Below are positions 34,110 to 42,504 of a stretch of DNA of 64,000 nucleotides, piece by piece. The notes under the pieces were generated by a model. The model saw only the letters and a list, made by a program, of their open reading frames with translations, was not told where the DNA came from and did not search any database. Source of the stretch: Hymenobacter convexus (GTDB lineage Bacteria > Bacteroidota > Bacteroidia > Cytophagales > Hymenobacteraceae); assembly GCF_030580955.1 (NCBI RefSeq), contig NZ_JAUQON010000012.1, positions 62,001 to 126,000 on the forward strand, given 5' to 3'. The position numbers and the translations under genes are program-made. Position 1 is the stretch's first letter. Every line of letters begins with the position of its first letter.

Positions 34110-35852
34110 TTACTTGCCGGTTTCGCCGGAATCCGGGGCTTTCGGGGCGGGCGGGTTGGCGGAGGTAATGCGCTGTTTGCCGCTGACGAGGGCCTCGTGG
34201 CGGGTTTGCTCGTGCGTGCTGATTTGGCGCAGCTCCTCTTCCACGCTCTCGAACTCGGTGCGTAGGTTGGCGATGTTGGCTTCGAGCATGCGGCGGCGGC
34301 GCTCCAGCTCCCGGTCGCGACGCTCGGCTTCCTGCTGGGCGGCCAGGGCCTGGGCGCGCTCCTCCAGCTGCTGGGTGAGGCGGCCGGCCCCGGTCACGAT
34401 GCCCGTCGGGCCCAGCACCACGTCGAGCAGCTCGATGCCGTGGTCGGTCACAATAAACTCGCGCACTTGGTTGGAATGGGCCATGCCGCGCGATTTGAGA
34501 ATGCTCAGGCCGCGGTTGCGCTCGCCAATGCCTTCGAGGTCGCGCACCGAAATCCAGGTATCAACCAGCGACGAGACGCCTTCCTCGGTCATTTCGGCCC
34601 GGCCCACGCCGCCGTTCACCAGCGCCGTGAAAAAGGCCGTGATGCCGCTCACCTTCAGGAAGTCGATGAGGCGAGTGAGCATGCTGCGCACCTCCGACAG
34701 GTTGCCGACGGTGATGAGGTTGGTGATGGGGTCGATGACCACGGCGTCGGGCTTGAACTCCTTCACCAGCCGGTGCAGCGTCACGAGGTGCTGCTCCAGG
34801 CCGTTGAGCGTGGGGCGCGAGGCCTCGATGCGCAGGCGGTTTTCGCGCACGTGCTTTTCCAGGTCGATGCTCACCGAACTCATGTTGCGGATGAGCTGCT
34901 GCGGCGATTCTTCAAAGGCAAAAAACAGGCAGCGCTGGCCGGTTTGGCATATTTTTTCGGCAAAGGCCGAGGCCAGGGTGGTTTTGGCGGTGCCGGCCGT
35001 GCCGGTGATGAGCACGCTGCTGCCCTGGTAGAAGCCGCGCCGGCCGAACATCTCGTCCAGGGCCGGAATGCCCGACGACACGATGTTGTTCGACACCTGG
35101 TGCTCCAGGCGCAACGAGGTGACGGGCAGCACCGAAATGCCGTCCTCGGTTATCAGGTACGGGTATTCGTTGGTGCCGTGGGTGCTGCCCCGGTACTTCA
35201 CAATGCGCAGCCGCCGGGTGGTAATCTGGTCAATCACGCGGTTGTCGAGCAGAATCACGCAGTCCGATACGTATTCTTCCAGGCCTTGGCGGGTGAGCGT
35301 GCCGTCGCCGCGCTCGGCGGTGATGACGGTGGTCACGCCCCGGTCCTTGAGCCAGCGAAACAGCCGGCGGATTTCGGAGCGCAGCACGGCTTGGTTGGGG
35401 AAACCTGAAAACAGCGACTCGATGGTGTCGAGCACCACGCGCTTGGCCCCGATGGCATCGATGGCGTAGCCAAGCCGGATGAACAGCCCTTCAAGGTCGT
35501 ACTCGCCGGTTTCCTCAATCTCGGAGCGGTCGACGTGCACGTGGTCGACGCGCAGCATCTTGCGTTCCTGCAGGTCCTTCAGGTCGAAGCCCAGCGAGGC
35601 CACGTTGGCGGCCAGCTCTTCGCCGGTTTCCTCGAAAGCCATGAGCACACCCGGCTCGTCGTATTCCTGAATGCCGCGCACCAGGAACTCAATGCCCATC
35701 AGCGTCTTGCCGCAGCCCGCGCTGCCGCAGATGAGCGTGGGCCGGCCCTTTGGCAGGCCGCCTTCGGTGATTTCGTCGAGGCCCTCAATGCCGGTGGGCG
35801 ACTTGGGCAGCTGGGGCAAGGCGGCCGGCTTGGATAAGGTATTTTCCTGCAT
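34110..35852 (-). CDS. kaiC: KaiC-like double RecA ATPase with C-terminal coiled coil
   Basis: 580-aa KaiC homologue. CI: Walker A GSAGCGKT (43-50), catalytic Glu pair in AFEETGEE (74-75). CII: Walker A GTAGTAKT (284-291), Glu pair FEESPQ (314-315). The segment matching the cyanobacterial phosphorylation pair reads EEGVSSLVDTW, so Ser427-Ser428 replace Ser-Thr. After about residue 490 comes a charged coiled coil (QQLEERAQALAAQQEAERRD) of some 60 residues, longer than the A-loop tail of Synechococcus KaiC and probably not a KaiA site; no kaiA is present. First gene of the operon kaiC-kaiB-kaiB-kinase-receiver(-GNAT). A TACCTTTG box sits 20 bases upstream. Confidence 0.94.
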   Translation of the reverse strand: MQENTLSKPAALPQLPKSPTGIEGLDEITEGGLPKGRPTLICGSAGCGKTLMGIEFLVRGIQEYDEPGVLMAFEETGEELAANVASLGFDLKDLQERKMLRVDHVHVDRSEIEETGEYDLEGLFIRLGYAIDAIGAKRVVLDTIESLFSGFPNQAVLRSEIRRLFRWLKDRGVTTVITAERGDGTLTRQGLEEYVSDCVILLDNRVIDQITTRRLRIVKYRGSTHGTNEYPYLITEDGISVLPVTSLRLEHQVSNNIVSSGIPALDEMFGRRGFYQGSSVLITGTAGTAKTTLASAFAEKICQTGQRCLFFAFEESPQQLIRNMSSVSIDLEKHVRENRLRIEASRPTLNGLEQHLVTLHRLVKEFKPDAVVIDPITNLITVGNLSEVRSMLTRLIDFLKVSGITAFFTALVNGGVGRAEMTEEGVSSLVDTWISVRDLEGIGERNRGLSILKSRGMAHSNQVREFIVTDHGIELLDVVLGPTGIVTGAGRLTQQLEERAQALAAQQEAERRDRELERRRRMLEANIANLRTEFESVEEELRQISTHEQTRHEALVSGKQRITSANPPAPKAPDSGETGK

Positions 35853-35871
35853 GAAAAAGGGGATAACCCGG

Positions 35872-35879
35872 CAAAGGTA
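35872..35879 (-). promoter_or_regulatory. -7 promoter box of the kai operon
   Basis: TACCTTTG on the minus strand, perfect TAnnTTTG, ending 20 bases before the kaiC start codon, so the leader would be very short. No TTG at the usual upstream spacing. Confidence 0.5.
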
Positions 35880-35945
35880 ATCGGTGCGGCATGCCCGGCG
35901 GTTTGGGGGCGTTGGATGAGGTGAACAGTCGCCGAAAAAACAAAG

Positions 35946-36058
35946 AACGTCATGTCGAGCGCAGCCGAGACATCTCGCGTGCCGAAGTAATCAAACCCGT
36001 TTTCACGATTGAGTTACTACCCCACGCGAGATGTCTCGGCTGCGCTCGACATGACGTT
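35946..36058. repeat. Hairpin repeat family A, copy 2 (divergent stem)
   Basis: Arms of about 40 bases: left AACGTCATGTCGAGCGCAGC, right ending CTCGACATGACGTT. Compared with the other copies, TGCTGAG has become TGTCGAG and GAAGCATC has become GAGACATC, and both changes are matched in the opposite arm. Lies upstream of the kai operon. Confidence 0.9.
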
Positions 36059-36079
36059 CCTTTCTAAAACTGCCTGCCT

Positions 36080-36298
36080 CTACCGGCTGCCGGCCTCAAA
36101 ATCCAGCCAGCCGGCGCGATGCTCGTCCATTTCCCCGGCGCTGATGCCGTAGGCGGCGCAGGCTTCGTCGGCATTCATGAGGCCCTGCTCCACGGCGTTG
36201 AGCACGGCCCACACCTTGAGCTTGCGCTCGGCGTCGGCGCTGCCATCCGGCTCGGGGCGGCCGTCGGTGTCGAAATAATTGGGCTCAAGCTCGCTCAT
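36080..36298 (-). CDS. Small HTH-like protein, resembles DUF1153/SciP
   Basis: 72-aa protein from ATG 36298 (MSELEPNYFDTDGRPEPDGS). The C-terminal half reads VWAVLNAVEQGLMNADEACA then AYGISAGEMDEHRAGWLDFE, a helix-turn-helix pattern like the DUF1153 family (alphaproteobacterial SciP): V-x-A-V-x-x-G-L-x-x-x-E-A-C-x-x-Y-G-[LI]-S. The acidic N-terminus is different. Membership is inferred from that pattern only. It lies between a hairpin repeat and the LytTR regulator gene and has its own start, with 73 bases to the next gene. A DNA-binding role is plausible but unproven. Confidence 0.7.
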   Translation of the reverse strand: MSELEPNYFDTDGRPEPDGSADAERKLKVWAVLNAVEQGLMNADEACAAYGISAGEMDEHRAGWLDFEAGSR

Positions 36299-36371
36299 AT
36301 GCACTGCAAGATACTCGGATATTTATTAAGCCAGAGTGAATTTTTCGCCTTTTCGTTGCGCTTATTCGCCA

Positions 36372-37139
36372 TTATTTCCAGCGGCTGAAAAACTGGTCGA
36401 ACGCCTCGCGGTAGCCGTCACTTACGGGCAGGGTTTCGCCCTGGATTTGCACCGTGCCGCGCCCCACGGCCTGGATGTGCCCTAAGCCCACGATGTAGCT
36501 GCGGTGGATGCGCAGGAACTTGCTGGCGGGCAGCTTTTCCTCCATGCTGCGCAGGCTGGTGAGCGAGAGCAGGGGCCGCGTCTGGCTGGCCAAATGCACC
36601 TTCACGTAGTCCTTGAGGCCCTCCACGTACACGATGTCGGCCAAGGCCACGCGCACCAGCTGGTACTCCACTTTGAGGTAGATGTGGTCCTGCTCGGGCT
36701 CCGGGGTTGCGGCGGCGGGTACGGCGGGCGGCGCGTCGTGGGCCTGCTTCAGCTCGAAGTAAGTTTTGGCCTTGAGGGCGGCGCGCAGGAATTCCTCGTA
36801 GTTGAAGGGCTTGAGCAGGTAGTCGAGCGCATCGACGCGGAAGCCTTCCAGCGCGTACTGGTTGAAAGCGGTGGTGAAGATGACGCGCGGGCCGCGCTGC
36901 AGCACCCGCGCCAGCTCCATGCCGCTGAGGTCGGGCATCTTGATGTCGAGAAACAGCAGCTGGATTTCGGGCTGCTCGTGCAGGGCTTTGAGGGCGGCCA
37001 CGGCGCTTTCGTGGCGGCCGACGAGGCGCAGAAACGGCGTTTGCTCGATGAAGGAGCACACCAGCCCCAGGGCCAGCGGCTCGTCGTCGACGGCCATGCA
37101 GTTGATGACAAGCGGGGTTACAGATTCAGCTGGAGACAT
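36372..37139 (-). CDS. LytTR family response regulator
   Basis: 255-aa regulator starting at ATG 37139 (MSPAESVTPLVINCMAVDDE). Receiver domain: CMAVDDEPLALGLVCSFIEQ, phospho-acceptor in LLFLDIKMPDLSGMELARVL, FTTAFNQYALEGFRVDALDY, LLKPFNYEEFLRAALKAK. Then an Ala/Pro linker and a LytTR DNA-binding domain (HIYLKVEYQLVRVALADIVY, EGLKDYVKVHLA, FLRIHRSYIVGLGHIQAVGR). Overlaps the upstream sensor kinase gene by 22 bases, so this is a coupled LytS/LytR-type pair. The target is unknown. Confidence 0.93.
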   Translation of the reverse strand: MSPAESVTPLVINCMAVDDEPLALGLVCSFIEQTPFLRLVGRHESAVAALKALHEQPEIQLLFLDIKMPDLSGMELARVLQRGPRVIFTTAFNQYALEGFRVDALDYLLKPFNYEEFLRAALKAKTYFELKQAHDAPPAVPAAATPEPEQDHIYLKVEYQLVRVALADIVYVEGLKDYVKVHLASQTRPLLSLTSLRSMEEKLPASKFLRIHRSYIVGLGHIQAVGRGTVQIQGETLPVSDGYREAFDQFFSRWK

Positions 37140-38233
37140 ACTTCGTACTCGTTGGAGGCGTTGCGGGGCGTGACGTGGATGGTGTGCTGCTGGGGGTAAA
37201 GCAAATCGAGGCGGCGCTGGGTATTCACCAGGCCGATGCCGCCGGGCTCGTCGTCGTCGGCCTCGTCGGGCCGGTCGGGGAATACGGTGTTGCGCACGCA
37301 GAGCTCCACGGAGTGAGCCGTGGGCTGGCGCAGCTCGATGCTGATGCGGCTGGGCGAGGTGGCGCTCACGCCGTGCTTGAAGGCGTTTTCGACAAAGGGC
37401 TGAAACAGCATGGGCGCGATGAACGGGTCGGGGCTGAGCGGGTCGGGCCGCTCGAACTGCACCTGCACTTTGTTGGTGAGGCGCAGGTGCATGAGGTCGA
37501 TGTAGTCCTGCAGAAAGTCGATTTCCTGGCTCAGGCGCGTGTGGCCGGCGGGCGACTCGTACAGCACGTAGCGCATCATGCGCGAGAGACGGTGCAGGGC
37601 GGCGCGGGCCTGGTCGGCGTTGAGCAGCGTGAGGGCGTAGATGTTGTTGAGGGTGTTGAAGAAGAAGTGCGGGTTGATTTGGGCTTTGAGCAGGCTCAGC
37701 TCGGTGGCTACCTGGCGGCGCTCCAGTTCCAGGCGGCTTTCGGCGTCGCGCTGGCCCTTTTGCATGGCGGCCAGGCTGGTGGCAATGCCCAGCACCATGA
37801 GCGTGATGAGCAGCACGCCGGTGTTGAACAGCGGCCGGCCTTCCTCCGGCCCCAGCTGCGGGTGCGGGCGCGGGCCCGACCACGGGTTGGGCGGGTTCAG
37901 CACGGCTTCGCGGGCGGTGGCCACCAGCTCGGGCACGCCGAGGCGCTGCTCCACCTGCTGATGAATGGCCAGCACCACCAGCACCAGCCCGGCGTTCAGC
38001 CCAACGTAGGCCCACCACTTGCCGCCGTAGAGCAGGCGCGGCGCGGCCCACGCCACATTCAAGTAAAACACGCCCACCAGCAGGCCCAGCACCACAGCCT
38101 GCGTCAGCCAGAACTCGGTGGGCTTCGGGCCGGGGTAGTCGGGCTGCTGGGCCCAGAGCAGCACCATCACCAGCCCCCACACCAGGGCGTGCAGCAGCAG
38201 CGTGGAAGCAGAACGGAGTAGCGGTAAGGGCAT
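37118..38233 (-). CDS. LytS-type sensor histidine kinase
   Basis: 371-aa kinase of the HisK_6 (PF06580-type) group. Four membrane segments lie in the first ~165 residues (LLLHALVWGLVMVLLW, AVVLGLLVGVFYLNVAW, YVGLNAGLVLVVLAIHQ, GVLLITLMVLGIATSLA), with a Pro-rich loop before the last. A short coiled coil precedes the phosphorylation box LSLLKAQINPHFFFNTLNNI and the ATPase part has PMLFQPFVENAFKHGVS and EPGGIGLVNTQRRLDLLYP. No extracellular sensor domain is visible, so the membrane part itself may sense. Paired with the overlapping LytTR gene. Confidence 0.92.
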   Translation of the reverse strand: MPLPLLRSASTLLLHALVWGLVMVLLWAQQPDYPGPKPTEFWLTQAVVLGLLVGVFYLNVAWAAPRLLYGGKWWAYVGLNAGLVLVVLAIHQQVEQRLGVPELVATAREAVLNPPNPWSGPRPHPQLGPEEGRPLFNTGVLLITLMVLGIATSLAAMQKGQRDAESRLELERRQVATELSLLKAQINPHFFFNTLNNIYALTLLNADQARAALHRLSRMMRYVLYESPAGHTRLSQEIDFLQDYIDLMHLRLTNKVQVQFERPDPLSPDPFIAPMLFQPFVENAFKHGVSATSPSRISIELRQPTAHSVELCVRNTVFPDRPDEADDDEPGGIGLVNTQRRLDLLYPQQHTIHVTPRNASNEYEVCLQLNL

Positions 38234-38439
38234 GGGCGGAATGGCAAGTGAAGGAGCTGCAAGCTACAACCCGCGCCTACGGCGCAACGGGTGGTATCGG
38301 CCAGCCGGGCGGGTTCACCGGCCAGTCGGCCGTTTGGGGCGCTGGCCCTGAAATTAAATCCCGCCCAAAAGCCGACGGCGCCACCGGCCCACCCAAACCG
38401 GCAACTGGGCGACGCCGGCAAGCAACTCGCCGATTCCTG

Positions 38440-38471
38440 TTGGCTACGGCGCTTTCCAACAAGCAAATTTG
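38440..38471 (+). promoter_or_regulatory. Possible promoter of the dihaem lipoprotein gene
   Basis: TTG (38440-38442), 21-base spacer, CAAATTTG (38464-38471). The box has one mismatch to TAnnTTTG and is itself a palindrome, so it could also serve the opposite strand. It lies 60 bases before the ATG at 38532. Confidence 0.3.
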
Positions 38472-38531
38472 AAGTAACGAGTCCCCCGGCCCACTGGCCA
38501 TTTCCCGCTCTCACTCCCCTCCCGCTTCCAA

Positions 38532-39704
38532 ATGGCCGCTTCTATACTTCCCCGGGTTGCATCGATGCTGGCTGCCGCCACGCTGCTCGTTGTAGTGGCT
38601 TGCCAGAAGCAGGATAACACCCCCAACGCCGCCGACCTGGCCACCCTCACGGCCCTGCCCCTGGTGGCACCCGCCCCGGCCAACAACCCCGGCAGCCCGG
38701 CCAAAATCGCCCTCGGCCGCGCCCTGTACTGGGACCCCGTGCTCTCGGGCGGCAAGGACGTGAGCTGCGCCAGCTGCCACCACCCCGCCAACGGCTACGC
38801 CGACGCCGTGGACCTGAGTATCGGCGTGAATGGCCAGGGCCTGGGCACCAGCCGCCACTTCCGCGCACCGAACGATATTCCTTTCGTGAAGCGCAACTCG
38901 CCCACGGTGCTCAACGCCGCCTTCAACGGCCTGAAAGCCGACGGCAGCTGCGACCCCAACACGGCCGCCATGTTCTGGGACGTGCGGGCCCAGTCGCTCG
39001 AAACGCAGTCGCTAATGCCCGTGGCTACGCTGGAGGAAATGCGCGGCCACCAGTACGCCGAGGGCGTGGCCCTCGACTCGGTAGTGGCGCGGCTGCGGCG
39101 CATTCCGGCGTATGCGGCCATGTTTAGCGCCGCGTTTGCGGAGGCGGCGCCGGTTAACAGCGTCAACATTGGCAAGGCGCTGGCTTGCTTCGAGCGCACG
39201 CTCATTGCCACCGATTCGCCCTTCGACCGCTACCAGCGTGGCGAGACATCGGCCCTCACGGCCCAGCAGGTGCAGGGTCTAAACGACTTCGTGACCAGCG
39301 GCTGCGCCAAGTGCCACAGCGGCCCGATGCTGAGCGACTACAAAACCCACGTGCTGGGCGTGGCTGATAATGGCAAAAATCCCACCTCCGACGCGGGCCT
39401 GAACGGCACCTACGCCTTCCGCACGCCCAGCCTGCGCAACGTGGCCCTCACGGCGCCCTACATGCACGACGGCACGCTGGCCAACCTGCAGGCCGTGCTC
39501 AATTTCTACGACCCCGGCCGGGGCGGCCAGGCCCCCTCGGCCAACCCGCACGTGAGCCTGGCCCAGCGCGACCCGCTGTTTCCGGGCCGCGTGGCCAACC
39601 CGGCCAATATCATCGCCTTCCTGCAGTCGCTCACGGCCGCCAGCTACGACCGCACCGTGCCCACCAGCGTGCCCAGCGGCCTGCCCGTGGGCGGCAACCT
39701 CTAG
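38532..39704 (+). CDS. Dihaem cytochrome c peroxidase/MauG family lipoprotein
   Basis: 390-aa exported protein. The N-terminus ends in a lipobox (AATLLVVVACQKQ), so it is probably anchored by the Cys. Two haem-binding motifs are visible: CASCHHP near residue 77 and CAKCHSG near 257, with the intervening LTALPLVAPAPANNPGSP and the KIALGRALYWDPVLSGGKDV opening of the CcpA/MauG family. Near the C-terminus TPSLRNVALTAPYMHDGTLA supplies the usual distal His/Met region. It should reduce peroxide or carry out MauG-like oxidations in the periplasm. Followed 61 bases later by a small lipoprotein gene. Confidence 0.92.
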   Translation: MAASILPRVASMLAAATLLVVVACQKQDNTPNAADLATLTALPLVAPAPANNPGSPAKIALGRALYWDPVLSGGKDVSCASCHHPANGYADAVDLSIGVNGQGLGTSRHFRAPNDIPFVKRNSPTVLNAAFNGLKADGSCDPNTAAMFWDVRAQSLETQSLMPVATLEEMRGHQYAEGVALDSVVARLRRIPAYAAMFSAAFAEAAPVNSVNIGKALACFERTLIATDSPFDRYQRGETSALTAQQVQGLNDFVTSGCAKCHSGPMLSDYKTHVLGVADNGKNPTSDAGLNGTYAFRTPSLRNVALTAPYMHDGTLANLQAVLNFYDPGRGGQAPSANPHVSLAQRDPLFPGRVANPANIIAFLQSLTAASYDRTVPTSVPSGLPVGGNL

Positions 39705-39765
39705 CAGCATCCTTCTTTTCAGCTTACCCAATTCATTTTTTCACCCTTTTTCCCATTTCAGTTTT

Positions 39766-39969
39766 ATGCGTACCACTTCCATTCTTCGCATTGTCAGCGC
39801 GGCCGCGCTGATTTGCTCCATGAGCAGCTTCTCGGGCTGCGAGAAAGACAACGTGAGCCCGAGCGGCGGTTGCCAGAACAAGAAAACGACGACGACCACG
39901 ACGCCGACGACCACAACGACGACGACGCCCACCACCACGAGCAGCAGCTCGTCGGGCGGGGCCGGCTAA
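39766..39969 (+). CDS. Small Thr/Ser-rich lipoprotein
   Basis: 67-aa protein: signal peptide with lipobox (AALICSMSSFSGCEKDN), then a short polar part with a second Cys (SPSGGCQNKK) and a tail of 25 residues that is almost only Thr with single Pro, then Ser and Gly. The tail is encoded by a degenerate ACN-rich trinucleotide tract (about 39886-39950), so it can grow or shrink in frame. Such tails are often O-glycosylated in Bacteroidota, where D-S/T motifs are used; that motif is not present here. Function unknown. It lies between the MauG-like and the gliding-type gene. Confidence 0.7.
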   Translation: MRTTSILRIVSAAALICSMSSFSGCEKDNVSPSGGCQNKKTTTTTTPTTTTTTTPTTTSSSSSGGAG

Positions 39970-39994
39970 GCCGCCGGAGGTTTTGTTCTACCCG

Positions 39995-40026
39995 GCCGGG
40001 CCCGGCTCTTCGGAGCGGGGCCCGGC
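39995..40026. terminator. GC-rich hairpin with TTCG loop, probable terminator
   Basis: GCCGGGCCCGGCTC, loop TTCG, GAGCGGGGCCCGGC: 13 of 14 base pairs with the very stable UUCG tetraloop. No T-tract follows on either side. It comes 26 bases after the small lipoprotein gene. Confidence 0.55.
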
Positions 40027-40155
40027 ATTGGGATTGGCGCGGTTTAGAAACCGGTTTTCAGGAAATTCTTCAGCAACAGTACGTGTATCCTTTAGGCACT
40101 ATCATTTGAAACAACCGCTTACTAATCAACACGGAATACTTACTACTTCTTTATC

Positions 40156-42078
40156 ATGAAGCGTTTCTGGACGGTTCTATTCTCTTCTCCGTGGCTATTG
40201 CTGGGGCTGCTGCTGGCCCCGCTGGGGGCATCGGCCACGCACATCGTGGGCGGCGAGCTGGATTTGCAATACAAGTCCGGCAGCAACTACGCCCTCACGC
40301 TCAACCTGTATTTCGACGCCATCAACGGCGACCCCAACGCCCTCGACCCGTCGCTGACGGCGGGCATTTTTGCCAAAGGCACCAACCAGCGCATGACCAA
40401 CGTGGTGCTGCCGCTCACCAGCGACACCTTCGTGCAGTACACCAACCCGGCTTGTTCGGTGGGCGGGCTGAGCACGCGCAAGCTGGTGTATAGCAAGGAC
40501 ATTGTCCTCGACGCCGCCACCTATACCAATGCCGCCGGCTACTACGTGGCCGTAGAGCGCTGCTGCCGCAACATCACCATCGGCAACATTGTGAACCCCG
40601 GCGGCGCCGCCCAAACCTTTTACCTGGAGTTTCCGGCCGTCGTCCGCTCGGGCGCGGCGTTTATTGACTCGACGCCGCGCATTTTCCCGCCCCTCGGCGA
40701 CTATGCCTGCCTCAACGAGCTGTTTTACTACGACTTTGGCGGGCAGGACGTGGACGGCGACTCGCTGGTGTACGACATGGTGACGCCGCTCAACGGCCAC
40801 GCCACGGCCGCTGTGGGCAACACCGCCCCCACGCCCCTGAGCGCTCCTTACTCCACCATCACCTGGAACCCGGGCCTGAGCACCACCAACCAGATTCCGG
40901 GCGCGCCGGCCCTGGGCATCAATGCGCGCACCGGCCGCCTCACGGTGCGGCCCGCCAGCCTGGGCTTATTTGTGTTCGGGGTGCGCTGCTCGGAATACCG
41001 GCGGGGCGTAAAAATCGGCGAGACGCGCCGCGACTTCCAGCTCTACGTGCTGGCCTGCCCCACCAACGTGGCCCCCAAAGCCACCGTGCGCGCCGCCGGC
41101 AGCCTCGTGCCTTATCGCCCCGGCCGCGACACGCTGCGCCTGCTGCCCGGCGGCAACCGCTGCCTCACCATCCGCTACACCGATTCGGACCCCAACTCGG
41201 TGCTGACCATGAGCGCCCGGCCGGTGAATTTTACGACGCCGGCCGTGGCCTTCACCACCAGCACCAGCGGCACGGTGCGCACCGCCGCCGACACGCTCAC
41301 GGCCACGCTCTGCTTCCCGACGTGCACCGACACCAAGGGCAAGGTGTATTTGCTCGACATCATTGTGGCCGACAACGGCTGCAGCCTGCCCAAGCATGAC
41401 ACCGTGCGGGTGGCCTTCACGGCGGCGCTGGCGCCCAATGCGGCGCCGGTGCTCACCAGCACCCTGCCGCCCGCGCCGCTTCCGGTGTCGGACCAGGCGC
41501 CCGCCGTGGTGCACGTCGTTATTGGCCAGCGCTACACCGCCACCCTGGCCGGCACCGACGCCGACCGCGACGCCCTGACGATGACGGCCACTGGCGTGGG
41601 GTTTGATTTGGGGGCCGTGGGCATGCAGTTTGCGGCCCAGGGCGGCGCGGGGCAGGCCAGCGGCACCTTCACTTGGGAGCCCACGTGCACGGCCGTGGCG
41701 GCGGCCGGCGAGGGCGGCGGCCTGCTGGTGCGCTTCACGCTGGCCGAAACCGGGCCCTGCGTGCCCGTGCCGCAGGAGCGCCTCGTGCGCTTCGAGGTGG
41801 TGCCGGTGGCAGAGGCCGAGACCTTCATTCCGCCCAACATCATCACGCCCAACGCCGATGGCGTGAACGACGAGTTCCGGATGCCCAGCCTGCCGGTGGA
41901 TTTCTGCGACCGTAAATTTGCGGGCATCAAAATCTTCTCGCGCTGGGGGCAGCAGGTGTACGAGTCGGACGCGCGCGACTTCCGCTGGAGCGGCGCCGGG
42001 GCGGGCGGCCTGTATTATTACCTCGTCACGTACACCGACGGCCGTAAGTTTAAGGGCTGGGTGGAGGTGATTCCGTAG
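40156..42078 (+). CDS. Surface protein with gliding-motility-type (CHU_C) T9SS sorting domain
   Basis: 640-aa secreted protein. Signal peptide (SPWLLLGLLLAPLGASAT) is followed by THIVGGELDLQYKSGSNYAL, the opening shared by a large Cytophagales/Hymenobacter family of adhesin-like proteins. The body is beta-rich with Ca-binding-like DxDxD segments (GGQDVDGDSLVYD, GTDADRDALTMT) typical of cadherin-like repeats. The last ~85 residues form the type B sorting domain (FIPPNIITPNADGVNDEFRM, KIFSRWGQQVYESD, GLYYYLVTYTDGRKFKGWVE), so the type IX system exports it, probably to the cell surface. Binding partner unknown. Confidence 0.92.
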   Translation: MKRFWTVLFSSPWLLLGLLLAPLGASATHIVGGELDLQYKSGSNYALTLNLYFDAINGDPNALDPSLTAGIFAKGTNQRMTNVVLPLTSDTFVQYTNPACSVGGLSTRKLVYSKDIVLDAATYTNAAGYYVAVERCCRNITIGNIVNPGGAAQTFYLEFPAVVRSGAAFIDSTPRIFPPLGDYACLNELFYYDFGGQDVDGDSLVYDMVTPLNGHATAAVGNTAPTPLSAPYSTITWNPGLSTTNQIPGAPALGINARTGRLTVRPASLGLFVFGVRCSEYRRGVKIGETRRDFQLYVLACPTNVAPKATVRAAGSLVPYRPGRDTLRLLPGGNRCLTIRYTDSDPNSVLTMSARPVNFTTPAVAFTTSTSGTVRTAADTLTATLCFPTCTDTKGKVYLLDIIVADNGCSLPKHDTVRVAFTAALAPNAAPVLTSTLPPAPLPVSDQAPAVVHVVIGQRYTATLAGTDADRDALTMTATGVGFDLGAVGMQFAAQGGAGQASGTFTWEPTCTAVAAAGEGGGLLVRFTLAETGPCVPVPQERLVRFEVVPVAEAETFIPPNIITPNADGVNDEFRMPSLPVDFCDRKFAGIKIFSRWGQQVYESDARDFRWSGAGAGGLYYYLVTYTDGRKFKGWVEVIP

Positions 42079-42113
42079 CGCAGAAGCGGCCTTTTAGCAC
42101 AATGGATGAGGCC

Positions 42114-42208
42114 GTCATGCTGAGCGTAGTCGAAGCATCTCTACCGCACAACTGACCAATCCTGTTGTAACAAAGCGGTAGAGATGCTTCGACTACGCTC
42201 AGCATGAC
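42114..42208. repeat. Hairpin repeat family A, copy 3
   Basis: Left arm GTCATGCTGAGCGTAGTCGA, right arm ending CTACGCTCAGCATGAC, arms ~35 bases, loop ~25. Variable stem TAGTCG pairs with CGACTA. Lies between the gliding-type gene and the PqqD-like gene. Confidence 0.92.
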
Positions 42209-42258
42209 GTTCCTTTAAGACCCAACTTCAACCGCTTTTCTGCCATCTCCTCCCTTCC

Positions 42259-42498
42259 ATGAAGCTCAGAAAGAACATTGCCACCAGCGAGGCCGGGTTC
42301 ATCTTCAACCCCGCCACCGGCGACTCCTTCGCGGCCAACCAGCTGGCGGCCGACATCCTGGCGCGCACCAAGGCCGGGCAGGACGCGGCGGCTATTAAGG
42401 CCGACATTCTGGAGCGCTATGAGGTGGCGCCCGGCCAGCTCGAAAAGGACTGGGACGACCTGCTGGCCCAGCTGCGCGAATTCAACCTCTTAGACTAA
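42259..42498 (+). CDS. PqqD-like small protein
   Basis: 79-aa protein of the PqqD/RiPP-recognition type: MKLRKNIATSEAGFIFNPAT, GDSFAANQLAADILARTKAG, DILERYEVAPGQLEKDWDDL, LLAQLREFNLLD. The strands followed by three helices and the D-x-x-x-x-[LF]-L-x-x-L ending fit PqqD-like domains, which bind leader peptides or carrier-bound substrates. First gene of a compact rightward cassette (PqqD-like, ATP-grasp, PLP decarboxylase, transporter/M23, outer-membrane protein, TPR). The ATP-grasp gene begins 6 bases later. No precursor peptide or radical-SAM gene is seen next to it. Confidence 0.8.
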   Translation: MKLRKNIATSEAGFIFNPATGDSFAANQLAADILARTKAGQDAAAIKADILERYEVAPGQLEKDWDDLLAQLREFNLLD

Positions 42499-42504
42499 GC
42501 CGCC

